Shown: positions 1 through 8,609 of the stretch, in pieces | Position numbering within the stretch: position 1 is the first letter of the stretch | How the letters are laid out: each line of letters opens with the position of its first letter | From: an uncultured Modestobacter sp. | Lineage (GTDB): Bacteria > Actinomycetota > Actinomycetes > Mycobacteriales > Geodermatophilaceae | DNA: 64,000 bases | Direction: 5' to 3' | Assembly (NCBI RefSeq): GCF_947486615.1 | Contig: NZ_CANKUD010000003.1 | Location: 372,001 to 436,000 of the forward strand | Made by a program: the position numbers and the translations under genes | Notes under the pieces: generated by a model | Seen by the model: the letters and a program-made list of their open reading frames with translations, nothing else | Told to the model about the DNA's origin: nothing | The model's database searches: none

Positions 1-1321
1 CGCGCCAGTCGGCCAGCGCGGCCAGCGTGCCGTCGGGGTGGATGACCAGCGGCGGCAGGTGCCCGGCGTTGCTCCACCGCATCCTGGTGAGGCCCCGGGC
101 GAGCTCGTCGGGGGTCTGCTCGAACCGCGCTACCGCCGCGGTCGCGTAGGTGCCCACCTGGAGCTGCGCCATGGAGGCGTCCAGCCCGCGGAGCACCTCG
201 GCCGGGCCGGCGTCGCTGTAGGTCGCGATGCCGCGCAGCAGTGAGCGCAGCTGGCCCATCGCCGCGGCGGCCGCCGTGTCGTGCCCGACGACGTCGCCGA
301 TGACCAGCATCGTCGACCCGGACGGCTGCCGGAACGCGTCGTACCAGTCCCCGCCCACCCGGGCGGCCTCGGCCGCCGGGGTGTACCGGACGACGACCTC
401 GGCCTGGTCGTGGGTGAACGCGCCGGTGAGCAGGCTGCGCTGCAGCTCCTCGGCGAGCTGGCGCTGCTGGGCGAACAGCCGCACGTTGTCCAGGGCCAGG
501 CCGATCCGGTCGGCGACCTCCTGGGCGGTGGCCAGCTCGGGTTCACCGACGGCACGCTCGCCGTCGAAGTAGAGGGTCAGCGCCCCGAGCGTGCGGCCAC
601 GCCCGCGCAGCGGCAGGGTCAGCCCGGAGTGCGGGCCGAGCAGCCGGAGCAGGTCCTGTGCCTCGCCGGCGGGCATCAGGTCGGCGACGTCCTCGGCCTC
701 GGCCAGCACGGTCTCGCCGAGCAGCGCCCGCACCACCGGCGAGGTCACCGGCATCGACGCCAGGCGCACGGCCGCGTACCGCTCGACCAGCGCCCGGCGG
801 GCCGGGTCCACGTGCCACCAGCCCACGTCCTGCGGGCGGCCGTCGACGTCCAGCACGGTGAGCACGCACCAGTCGCCCAGCACCGGCACGATCAGCCGCG
901 GGACCCGGGCCGCGGCCGTCTCGACGTCCAGGGTGCCGGCCAGCTCGGCGCTGACCCGGGCCAGCATCGCCAGCCGGTCCTGGGCGACCCGGCGGTCGGT
1001 CACGTCGGCGAAGTAGAAGAGCAGCCCACCGTCCGCGGGCAGCGCCTGCACCTCGAACCACCGGTTCAGCGGCTGCGGGTAGAAGCCCTCGATCGTGACG
1101 GGCTCACCCGTGGCCATCGCCGTGCGGTACGCGCGGCCGAAGTCGCTGTCGCCGACGGCCGGGAACGCCGTCCAGTAGTCGGCCCCGACCAGCTGCTCCC
1201 GCGACTGGCCGAGGACCTGGACCGCCGCCGGGTTGACGTAGGTGATCCGCCAGTCGGCGTCCAGGGACATGAAGCCGACCGGCATCGTCTCGACGACGCG
1301 TTCACCCGCCCGCCAGGGCAT
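1..1321 (-). CDS. PAS-GAF-SpoIIE (PP2C-like) sensor phosphatase, 3' end truncated by window edge
   Basis: Reverse frame from ATG at 1321 reads MPWRAGERVVETMPVGFMSLDADWRITYVNPAAVQVLG (PAS), then a GAF region and ...RVGGDWYDAFRQPSGSTMLVIGDVVGHDTAAAAAMGQLRSLLRG (SpoIIE/PP2C). Open through the left edge, so absent from the ORF track. Confidence 0.88.
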   Translation of the reverse strand, partial: MPWRAGERVVETMPVGFMSLDADWRITYVNPAAVQVLGQSREQLVGADYWTAFPAVGDSDFGRAYRTAMATGEPVTIEGFYPQPLNRWFEVQALPADGGLLFYFADVTDRRVAQDRLAMLARVSAELAGTLDVETAAARVPRLIVPVLGDWCVLTVLDVDGRPQDVGWWHVDPARRALVERYAAVRLASMPVTSPVVRALLGETVLAEAEDVADLMPAGEAQDLLRLLGPHSGLTLPLRGRGRTLGALTLYFDGERAVGEPELATAQEVADRIGLALDNVRLFAQQRQLAEELQRSLLTGAFTHDQAEVVVRYTPAAEAARVGGDWYDAFRQPSGSTMLVIGDVVGHDTAAAAAMGQLRSLLRGIATYSDAGPAEVLRGLDASMAQLQVGTYATAAVARFEQTPDELARGLTRMRWSNAGHLPPLVIHPDGTLAALADWR

Positions 1322-1455
1322 GGGGACCTCCCGGTGATCCGCTGCTCGCGGGGGAGACCGGAGGAGCACCCGCCCCGTGGTTGGAGTCGAGCCGGTCCAG
1401 TTATGCCACGACGACCGGTGCCCCGGCAAGGACGGCCTCCCAGGCTCCCCTCCGG

Positions 1456-1875
1456 TCACGGGCAGGCGACCCACTCCTCCGCCCCGTCGGCGAACACCTG
1501 GCGCTTCCAGATCGGCAGCCGGGCCTTGACCTCGTCGACCAGCTCGGCGCACGCGGTGAACGCCTGACCGCGGTGCGAGCAGCTGACCGCGCAGGCCAGT
1601 GCGACGTCCCCGATGCCCAGCAGCCCGATCCGGTGCGAGACGGCCACCGCGTGCACCTCGGGGCGGGCGGCGAACTCGGCGGCGATCTCGGCGATCAGCT
1701 CCGGCGCGGTCGGGTGGCCGGTGTACTCCAGCTCGGTCACCGACCGGCCGCCGTCGTGGTCGCGGACGACGCCGGCGAAGGAGACGACCGCGCCGGCTGC
1801 GTCATAGCCGACGGCAGCCTCGTGCTCGGCGACCGACAGCGGCTCCTCGGTCACCCGGGCCAGGATCGTCTCCAC
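1456..1875 (-). CDS. moaE: Molybdopterin synthase catalytic subunit
   Basis: 139 aa; VVSFAGVVRDHDGG...LEYTGHP...SHRIGLLGIGDVAL...KARLPIWKRQVFADG is typical MoaE. Confidence 0.95.
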   Translation of the reverse strand: METILARVTEEPLSVAEHEAAVGYDAAGAVVSFAGVVRDHDGGRSVTELEYTGHPTAPELIAEIAAEFAARPEVHAVAVSHRIGLLGIGDVALACAVSCSHRGQAFTACAELVDEVKARLPIWKRQVFADGAEEWVACP

Positions 1876-1915
1876 GGCCGCGAAGGTACCCGGCGGTCGG
1901 GCGCGGGCGAGGGCG

Positions 1916-2491
1916 TCAGGCCGTGGGCGGGTGGTCCAGGTCGGTGGGGTCGGCCAGGCCGGTGCAGTCCACCTCGAGCACGTCGTGGGCCGCGAGGTAG
2001 GCGCGGGCGCCCTCGTCGCCGGTCGCCGTCTCGGCCACCCCGGCCCAGTGCTCGCGGCCCAGCAGCACCGGGTGGCTGCGGACGCCGTCGTAGGTCGCCA
2101 CCGCCAGGGCGTCCGGTGCCGCCTGCTCGGCCACCCGGGCCAGCGCGGCCGGCGTCATCCCCGGCATGTCCACCAACTGCACCAGCACCGCATCGACGCG
2201 GCCCGGCCAGCCGCGCAGCCCGTCCAGCCCGGTGCGCAGGCTGGAGGCCATGCCGGACTCCCAGTCGCGGTTGGCCAGCACCGTGGCCCCGGTCAGGTCG
2301 GCGCGCTGCCAGACCTCCACCGCCGCGGCGCCCAGCACGACCAGCACCGGATCGCAGACCGCGGCCGCCGTCCGCACGGCGCGCTCGACCAGCAGGCTGC
2401 CCTCGTGCTCGACCAGCGCCTTGGGCATGCCGTACCGGCGGCCGCCGCCGGCGGCGAGCACCAGCCCGGCCACGGGGGCGTCGGAGGTCAT
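1916..2491 (-). CDS. MobA-like NTP transferase / molybdenum cofactor nucleotidyltransferase
   Basis: MTSDAPVAGLVLAAGGGRRYGMPKAL...LVQLVDMPGMTP; nucleotidyltransferase signature, next to moaE. Confidence 0.88.
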   Translation of the reverse strand: MTSDAPVAGLVLAAGGGRRYGMPKALVEHEGSLLVERAVRTAAAVCDPVLVVLGAAAVEVWQRADLTGATVLANRDWESGMASSLRTGLDGLRGWPGRVDAVLVQLVDMPGMTPAALARVAEQAAPDALAVATYDGVRSHPVLLGREHWAGVAETATGDEGARAYLAAHDVLEVDCTGLADPTDLDHPPTA

Positions 2492-2991
2492 CCGACCACC
2501 TCCGCACGGGCCTGCTCGCTGGTCAGGCAGGGCTCGACCTGGTCGCTGGCCTGCGCCACCCGGGCCAGCAGGCGCCGCAGCTGGGCGCTCTCGTCGGCGT
2601 CGAGGTCGCCCAGGAGCCGACCCTCCACCGTCCGCAACGCGGACCGGGACCGCTCCAGCGCCGCGCGCCCCTCGGCGGTGACCACGACCTGCCGCACCCG
2701 CCGGTCTGCGGGGTCGGGGCGGCGGGTGACCAGCCCGGCGTCCTGCAGCTCGTCGACCAGGTAGGTCATCGCCGTCTTGTCGATGGCCAGCCGCTGGGCC
2801 AGCGCCAGCTGGGAGGACGGCGGCCCGGCCTGCACCGCCACCAGCACCTGGTAGCCGCGCGGACCACCGGGCAGGTCGTCGACCGCGGTGAGGGCGGTCT
2901 GCCGGAAGGCCGTGGCCACCCGGTGCAGCGACCACCCCAGCTCGTCCTCCAGCCCGGGGACGTCCTGCTCTCGACTGCTCGTCACCGGCAC
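2488..2991 (-). CDS. MarR family transcriptional regulator
   Basis: 167 aa; LALAQRLAIDKTAMTYLVDELQDAGLVTRRPDPADRRVRQVVVTAEG is the MarR wHTH and wing. Confidence 0.92.
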   Translation of the reverse strand: MPVTSSREQDVPGLEDELGWSLHRVATAFRQTALTAVDDLPGGPRGYQVLVAVQAGPPSSQLALAQRLAIDKTAMTYLVDELQDAGLVTRRPDPADRRVRQVVVTAEGRAALERSRSALRTVEGRLLGDLDADESAQLRRLLARVAQASDQVEPCLTSEQARAEVVG

Positions 2992-3021
2992 ATCGTACGT
3001 CGGTGCTACCGTCCTGCCAAC

Positions 3022-3046
3022 AGATCGTCTGACTGACAGACGATCT
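3022..3046. promoter_or_regulatory. Perfect inverted repeat, putative MarR operator
   Basis: AGATCGTCTG-ACTGA-CAGACGATCT (10-bp arms, 5-nt spacer) between the divergent MarR and epoxide hydrolase genes. Confidence 0.75.
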
Positions 3047-3052
3047 CACCGG

Positions 3053-4276
3053 ATGACGACCGTGAGGCAGCCCGACATGAGCACGACGACGCACCCCGAG
3101 CACGACGTGACCGCCGACGACGCGGTCCGGCCGTTCACCATCGCCGTCCCGCAGGCCCAGCTCGACGACCTGCAGCAGCGGCTGGACGCCACCCGGTGGC
3201 CCGACGCCGAGACCGTCCCCGACACCAGCCAGGGCCCGCAGCTGGCCAAGGTCCAGGCCCTGGTCGAGCGCTGGCGGACCGGTTACGACTGGCGGGCCAC
3301 CGAGGCGCTGCTCAACGGCTGGGACCAGTTCGTGACCAGCATCGACGGGCTGGACGTGCACTTCCTGCACATCCGCTCCCCCGAGCCGGACGCCATGCCG
3401 ATGGTCATGACGCACGGCTGGCCCGGCTCGGTCCTGGAGTTCCGGAAGGTCATCGGCCCGCTGACCGACCCGGTGGCGCACGGCGGCCGCGCCGAGGACG
3501 CCTTCTCGCTGGTGATCCCCAGCCTGCCCGGCTTCGGCTTCTCCGGGCGGCCCACCACCACCGGCTGGGACCTGCCGCGAACCGCCCGCGCCTGGGTGAC
3601 GCTGATGGCCCGGCTGGGCTACGACCGCTTCGTCGCCCAGGGCGGTGACCTCGGCGCCGGGGTCACCGAGGAGATGGCCGCACTGACCGCCACCAGCCCG
3701 ACCGGGTTGGCCGGCATGCACCTGAACATGGCCATGTTCTGGCCCACCCCGGCCGAGATGGCGGAGGCGACGCCGGAGGAGCAGCAGATGCTCACCGAGG
3801 CCCGCTACTACGACGAGGTGCTCTCCGGCTACGCCAAGCAGATGTCCACCCGCCCGCAGACCATCGGCTACTTGCTGTCGGACTCCCCGGTCGGGCTGGC
3901 GTCCTGGATCTACGCGATGTTCGCCGACGTCGGCGGTGCGCACGGCGACGCCGAGGCGGTCTTCGAGGTCGACGAGATGATCGACGACGTCATGCTCTAC
4001 TGGCTGACCAACACTGCGGCGTCCTCGGCCCGGATGTACTGGGAGCTCAGCCAGCGGCACTGGGGGCCGCCGGCCGGCGCGGCGCCCATCGGCCTCCCGA
4101 CCGGGATCACGATCATGCCCGGGGAGTACGTGCGGAAGTCCCGCCGCTGGGTCGAGCGCCGCTACACCGACCTGCTGCACTTCGACCAGGTCGCCGCCGG
4201 CGGGCACTTCGCCGTGCTGGAGCAGCCGGAGCTGCTGGTGGAGGAGATCCGGACGACGTTCCGCCGGCTGCGCTGA
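3053..4276 (+). CDS. Epoxide hydrolase (EHN domain, alpha/beta-hydrolase)
   Basis: RPFTIAVPQAQLDDLQQRLDATRWPD N-terminal EHN motif; VMTHGWPGSVLEF; SLPGFGFSG; C-terminal GGHFAVLEQPELLVEEI. Confidence 0.92.
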   Translation: MTTVRQPDMSTTTHPEHDVTADDAVRPFTIAVPQAQLDDLQQRLDATRWPDAETVPDTSQGPQLAKVQALVERWRTGYDWRATEALLNGWDQFVTSIDGLDVHFLHIRSPEPDAMPMVMTHGWPGSVLEFRKVIGPLTDPVAHGGRAEDAFSLVIPSLPGFGFSGRPTTTGWDLPRTARAWVTLMARLGYDRFVAQGGDLGAGVTEEMAALTATSPTGLAGMHLNMAMFWPTPAEMAEATPEEQQMLTEARYYDEVLSGYAKQMSTRPQTIGYLLSDSPVGLASWIYAMFADVGGAHGDAEAVFEVDEMIDDVMLYWLTNTAASSARMYWELSQRHWGPPAGAAPIGLPTGITIMPGEYVRKSRRWVERRYTDLLHFDQVAAGGHFAVLEQPELLVEEIRTTFRRLR

Positions 4277-4279
4277 GGC

Positions 4280-5329
4280 TCAGCGCGGGTAGACGGCGAC
4301 CTCGGAGGCCTTGACCGAGGCCCAGACCTGCGCGCCGGGGGCCAGCCCGAGCTCGGCGAAGGAGGTGGCGGTGACGTCGGCGGTCAGCGCCACCTCCCCG
4401 GCCAGGTCGCAGCGCACCACCGGACCGTGCGGGGTCGCCGTCACCAGCCTCAGCGGCCACACGTTGCGCGGGCTGCCCTCGGGGCGGGACAGGTACAGCG
4501 CCACCGACTCGGGCCGCACGGCGACGAACACCGGCCCGTGCACCTGCGCGGCCACCGCGACCGCGCTACCCCCGTCGAGGGCGACCGTCGTCCCGGTGCC
4601 GGTGCCGGCCAGCAGCACCAGCCCGACCAGCCGGGCCACGTAGTCGGTGCGCGGCCGCCGGGCGACCTCGGCCGGCGTGCCGGCCTGCACCACCCGGCCG
4701 TCCTCGACCACCAGCACCCGGTCGGCCAGCGCCATCGCGTCGACCGGGTCGTGGGTGACCAGCACCGCACTGCCGGCGTAGTCGCCCAGGTGCCGGTGCA
4801 GCTCGGCCCGCACGGTCAGCCGGGTACGGGCGTCCAGCGCGGACAGCGGCTCGTCCAGCAGCAGCAGCCGCGGGTCGCCGACCAGCGCCCGGGCCAGCGC
4901 GGCGCGCTGCGCCTGGCCCCCGGAGAGCTGACCGGGGCGGCGGTCGCCCAGCCCGGCCAGGCCCACCCGGTCCAGCCAGCCCTCGGCGGTGGCCCGCGCA
5001 TCGGCCCGCCGCGCCCCGCGGGTGCGCAGCCCGAAGGCGACGTTGTCGGCGACCGAGAGGTGCGGGAACAGCAGGTGGTCCTGGAACACCATGCCCAGCG
5101 ACCGCTGGTGGGCGGGTACGTGCCGGCCGGCGTCGTCCCACACCCGGTCGCCGTCGACGACCACCCGCCCGCCGTCGGGCGCCAGCAGCCCGGCGAGCAC
5201 CCGCAGGAGCGTGGACTTGCCCGCGCCGTTCGGGCCGAGGACGGCGAGCACCTCCCCGTCGGCGACGGCCAGCTCCACGTCCAGCGTGAGCGCCCCGCGG
5301 CGGACGACGACGTGCGCGGCCAGGCTCAT
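4280..5329 (-). CDS. modC: Molybdate ABC transporter ATP-binding protein with TOBE domain
   Basis: LGPNGAGKSTLL Walker A, LSGGQAQRAALARAL signature, LLLLDEPLSALD, C-terminal TOBE; co-directional with modB and modA. Confidence 0.92.
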   Translation of the reverse strand: MSLAAHVVVRRGALTLDVELAVADGEVLAVLGPNGAGKSTLLRVLAGLLAPDGGRVVVDGDRVWDDAGRHVPAHQRSLGMVFQDHLLFPHLSVADNVAFGLRTRGARRADARATAEGWLDRVGLAGLGDRRPGQLSGGQAQRAALARALVGDPRLLLLDEPLSALDARTRLTVRAELHRHLGDYAGSAVLVTHDPVDAMALADRVLVVEDGRVVQAGTPAEVARRPRTDYVARLVGLVLLAGTGTGTTVALDGGSAVAVAAQVHGPVFVAVRPESVALYLSRPEGSPRNVWPLRLVTATPHGPVVRCDLAGEVALTADVTATSFAELGLAPGAQVWASVKASEVAVYPR

Positions 5330-6162
5330 CCGACCGCCCCCCGCCCCAGCCAGCGGCCGCGGAGCAGCAGCAGGGTGGCCAGCGAGACCGCCAGCAGCAC
5401 CAGGCTGAGCACGATCGCCGCCTCCGGGTCGCGCTGCAGGGTCAGGTACACCGCCAGCGGCATCGTCTGCGTCGTCCCCGGGAAGTTGCCGGCGAAGGTG
5501 ATCGTGGCGCCGAACTCGCCCAGCGCCCGCGCCCAGCAGAGCACCGCGCCGGCCGCCACCCCGGGCGCGACCAGCGGCAGGGTGACCCGGCGGAACGTCG
5601 TCCACCGGTCGGCGCCGAGGGTGGCCGCGGCGTCCTCGAACCGGGCGTCGGCGGCGCGCAGCGCGCCCTCCACGCTGATCACCAGGAACGGCATCGCCAC
5701 GAACGTCTCGGCCACCACGACCGCGGCGGTGGTGAACGGCAGCGAGAAGCCGGTGGCCTCGAACAGCCACCGGCCGACGATCCCCTGCCGGCCCAGCACC
5801 AGGAACAGCGCCACGCCCCCGACGACCGGCGGCAGCACCAGCGGGACGGTGACCAGCGCCCGCAGCAGCGACCGGCCGCGCACCTGCGACCGGGCCAGCA
5901 CCCAGGCCAGCGGGACGCCGAGCAGCAGCGACAGCAGCGTGGCCAGGGTCGCCGAGACCAGCGAGAGCCGCAGCGCCTCACCGACGCCGGGCCGGGCCAG
6001 CTGCGCGCCGATCTCCGGCCACGGCGCCCGCACCACCAGCCCGACCAGCGGCAGCACCAGGAACCCGACGGCCAGCAGCGCCGGCACCAGCAGCGGCACC
6101 GGCACCCCGCCGTCCCTGCTCGTCCGCCGAGATGGCCATCTCGGCGGCGCGGGGTGGGTCAC
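5326..6162 (-). CDS. modB: Molybdate ABC transporter permease
   Basis: 278 aa hydrophobic; ALGEFGATITFAGNFPGTTQTMPLAVY is the ModB permease loop. Confidence 0.94.
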   Translation of the reverse strand: MTHPAPPRWPSRRTSRDGGVPVPLLVPALLAVGFLVLPLVGLVVRAPWPEIGAQLARPGVGEALRLSLVSATLATLLSLLLGVPLAWVLARSQVRGRSLLRALVTVPLVLPPVVGGVALFLVLGRQGIVGRWLFEATGFSLPFTTAAVVVAETFVAMPFLVISVEGALRAADARFEDAAATLGADRWTTFRRVTLPLVAPGVAAGAVLCWARALGEFGATITFAGNFPGTTQTMPLAVYLTLQRDPEAAIVLSLVLLAVSLATLLLLRGRWLGRGAVG

Positions 6163-6944
6163 GGGGTGCGGAAGCCGGCGTCGGTGAGGGCCTGCTGGCC
6201 CTCCGCCAACCGGACCAGCGCCACGAACGCCTCCGCGGCCGCCGGGTTCGGCGCGGCCGCGAGCACGCAGAGCGGGTACTCGTTGGGCTCCTGCGCGGCC
6301 TCGGGGAACGGGATGCCCTCGACGTCGTCACCGGCTGCCCGCACGTCGGTGGCGTAGACCAGCGCGGCGTCGACCTCGCCCAACTGCACCTTGGTCAGCG
6401 CCGCCCGGACGTCCTGCTCCTGGGTGTCGGGCTGCGCGGTGATGCCCACGTCGGCGAAGACGGCCTCCGCCGCCGCGCCGCACGGGACGTCGGGTGCACA
6501 GACGGCGAGGGCCAGGTCCGGGTCGGCGAAGTCGGTCAGCCCCGTGACGCCGCCGGGGTTGCCGGCCGGGACGGCGATCTCCAGCGCGTTGCCGGTGAAC
6601 ACCGCCGGCTCGTCCGCGGCCAGGTCGGCGACGACGTCCATCTGCGCGGTGTCGGCCGAGGCGAAGACGTCGGCCGGGGCGCCCTGGCCGATCTGGGTGG
6701 CCAGCGTCGAGCTGCCGGCGAAGGTGAACTGAACGTCCAGGCCGGGGTGCTCGGCCTCGAGCTGGTCGCCCAGGCCGGTGAAGACGTCGGTCAGCGAGGC
6801 GGCTGCGAAGACGGTCAGCGTGCCGCCCACCTCGCCGTCGGCCGTCGCGGTCGAGTCGGTGCCACAGCCGGCCAGCACCAGCAGCGAGGCCCCGGCGAGC
6901 AGCCGCCCGCGCCCGGCACGATGACCTGGCGGGTGCCCGCTCAC
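6159..6944 (-). CDS. modA: Molybdate ABC transporter substrate-binding lipoprotein
   Basis: LLVLAGCGTDS lipobox; LTVFAAASLTDVFTGL...FTFAGSSTLATQIGQGAPADVFASAD typical ModA. Confidence 0.95.
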   Translation of the reverse strand: MSGHPPGHRAGRGRLLAGASLLVLAGCGTDSTATADGEVGGTLTVFAAASLTDVFTGLGDQLEAEHPGLDVQFTFAGSSTLATQIGQGAPADVFASADTAQMDVVADLAADEPAVFTGNALEIAVPAGNPGGVTGLTDFADPDLALAVCAPDVPCGAAAEAVFADVGITAQPDTQEQDVRAALTKVQLGEVDAALVYATDVRAAGDDVEGIPFPEAAQEPNEYPLCVLAAAPNPAAAEAFVALVRLAEGQQALTDAGFRTP

Positions 6945-7333
6945 GGCACGTCCACGCTGACCTGGGTGGCCTTGACCGTCGCGACGGCCCGGACGCCGAC
7001 CTCCAGGCCCAGCTCGTCGGCGGCCTCCCGCGACATCAGCGAGACGAGCCGGAACGGCCCGGCCTGGATCTCGACCTGCGCCATCACGGTGTCCCGGACG
7101 ACGCGGGTGACGATGCCGGCCAGCCGGTTGCGGGCCGAGGAGGAGCGGGTGGCGCCCGGCTGCGGCGCGTCGTGCAACTCGGCGGCGACCCGGGCCAGGG
7201 CCGCGCCGTCGACCTGCGCCGGGCCGCCGTCGCGGGTGGCGGGCAGCCGCTCGCTGTCGATCCAGCGGCGGACGGTGTCGTCGCTGACGCCGAGCAGGGC
7301 GGCGGCCTCGGCGATGCGGTAGCTGGCGGGCAC
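6941..7333 (-). CDS. HTH-TOBE molybdenum-responsive regulator
   Basis: N-terminal YRIAEAAALLGVSDDTVRRWIDSERLPATR HTH plus C-terminal RNRLAGIVTRVVRDTVMAQVEIQAGPFRLVSLMSREAADELGLEVG TOBE/Mop domain; 4-nt overlap with modA. Confidence 0.88.
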   Translation of the reverse strand: MPASYRIAEAAALLGVSDDTVRRWIDSERLPATRDGGPAQVDGAALARVAAELHDAPQPGATRSSSARNRLAGIVTRVVRDTVMAQVEIQAGPFRLVSLMSREAADELGLEVGVRAVATVKATQVSVDVP

Positions 7334-7348
7334 CGCCGCACTCTAGAT

Positions 7349-7391
7349 CCGCAGCTGCGGCGGATCAACGCAGGAGAGTCCGCAGCTGCGG
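7349..7391. promoter_or_regulatory. Two copies of palindrome CCGCAGCTGCGG, putative mod operon operator
   Basis: CCGCAGCTGCGG at 7349-7360 and 7380-7391, within 20-bp direct repeats TCCGCAGCTGCGG(C/A)GGATCA; 31-bp spacing; just upstream of the HTH-TOBE gene. Confidence 0.7.
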
Positions 7392-7395
7392 AGGA

Positions 7396-8235
7396 TCAGG
7401 CGAGAGCGCGGCGGCGGTGCAGCACCGGGGCCCGACCCCGCACCGGGCGGGCCCCGCGCGGAGCGGGCCGCAGCGAGGCCAGCGACCAGATGCTGACCCG
7501 GACCAGGGCCTCCCGGATGATCCGGCCGCTCATCTTGCTCTGCCCGAACTCGCGGTCGGCGAAGACGATCGGCACCTCGACGATGCGCGCCCCGCCGGTC
7601 CACAGCTGCCGGGCCACGTCGATCTGGAAGCAGTACCCCTGGGACTGGAGCGCCGAGAGGTCCACCGACTCCAGCGCGCGGCGGCGGAAGACGCGGAAGC
7701 CCCCGGTGGCGTCACCCAGCGGCAGGCCGAGGGCGACCTGCACGTAGCGGTTGGCCCCGCGGCTGAGCAGCTCCCGTCGCCGCGACCAGTCGCGCACGCT
7801 GCCGCCGGGCACCCAGCGGGAGCCCAGCACGGCGTCGGCGGCGCCCAGCCGGTCCAGCAGCCGCGGCAGGTCCTGCGGCCGGTGCGATCCGTCGGCGTCC
7901 ATCTGGGCGATGACGTCGAAGCCCTGGCCGAGGGCCCAGCGGAAGCCCTCGACGTAGGCGGGTCCGAGCCCGGCCTTGCCGGGGCGGTGCAGCACGTGCA
8001 CCCGGGCGTCGTCGGCGGCCATCGCGTCGGCGAGCTCACCGGTGCCGTCGGGGCTGGCGTCGTCGATCACCAGCACGTGCACCGCGGGCGCGGCACGCAG
8101 CACCGCGGCCACCGTCCGGGGCAGGCTGTCCCGCTCCTGGTAGGTCGGGATGCAGACGCACACGCTGGCTGAGGTCACCTCCGGACACTCCCCCGCGGCC
8201 GCGGGCGCCACACCGGCCGCCCCGATCCCACGCAT
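7396..8235 (-). CDS. Polyprenol/dolichol-phosphate mannosyltransferase-like GT2
   Basis: VCVCIPTYQERDSLPRTV...VLVIDDASPDGTGELAD...AQMDADGSHRPQDLPRL; start choice uncertain (GTG further in is possible). Confidence 0.88.
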   Translation of the reverse strand: MRGIGAAGVAPAAAGECPEVTSASVCVCIPTYQERDSLPRTVAAVLRAAPAVHVLVIDDASPDGTGELADAMAADDARVHVLHRPGKAGLGPAYVEGFRWALGQGFDVIAQMDADGSHRPQDLPRLLDRLGAADAVLGSRWVPGGSVRDWSRRRELLSRGANRYVQVALGLPLGDATGGFRVFRRRALESVDLSALQSQGYCFQIDVARQLWTGGARIVEVPIVFADREFGQSKMSGRIIREALVRVSIWSLASLRPAPRGARPVRGRAPVLHRRRALA

Positions 8236-8324
8236 GACAAAAACGTCATCGAGCCCGTCGTGTAGGCGACAGGAGGACGGACATGCCTGAGGGGACCGCC
8301 AACCCCGCACGTCAGGAGCACCCC

Positions 8325-8606
8325 ATGAACAAGCTCGTCCGCGGCGTCTCTGCCGCCACCTTCTCCGGCCTGCTCATCTTCGGCACCGCTGCCTGCAGCG
8401 GCGAGAACGAGGACGGCGACGGCACGGTGGAGGTCACCGAGACCGAGTCGCTCACCGAGACCGAGGAGCTCGACACCGAGGTCACCGAGACCCTGGAGCC
8501 GACCGAGACCGAGACCGACACCGAGGAAGAGGTCGTCGAGACCGAGACCGAGGTCGACACCGAGACGGAGACCGAGTTCGACGTCGACGTCACCGAGGAC
8601 AACTGA
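8325..8606 (+). CDS. Small acidic Thr/Glu-repeat lipoprotein
   Basis: MNKLVRGVSAATFSGLLIFGTAACSGENEDGDG: signal peptide and lipobox; mature part dominated by TE/ET repeats (VTETESLTETEELDTEVTETLEPTETETDTEEE...). Confidence 0.8.
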   Translation: MNKLVRGVSAATFSGLLIFGTAACSGENEDGDGTVEVTETESLTETEELDTEVTETLEPTETETDTEEEVVETETEVDTETETEFDVDVTEDN

Positions 8607-8609
8607 CCG

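Noticed and set aside
808-821. GGTCCACGTGCCAC as a fourth parS-like site
   Set aside because: Two mismatches to the 14-mer and inside coding sequence; not counted.
8400-8600. Repetitive GAGACCGA-type DNA considered as a CRISPR or satellite array
   Set aside because: Repeats are short, irregular and in frame, encoding TE units; no spacers.
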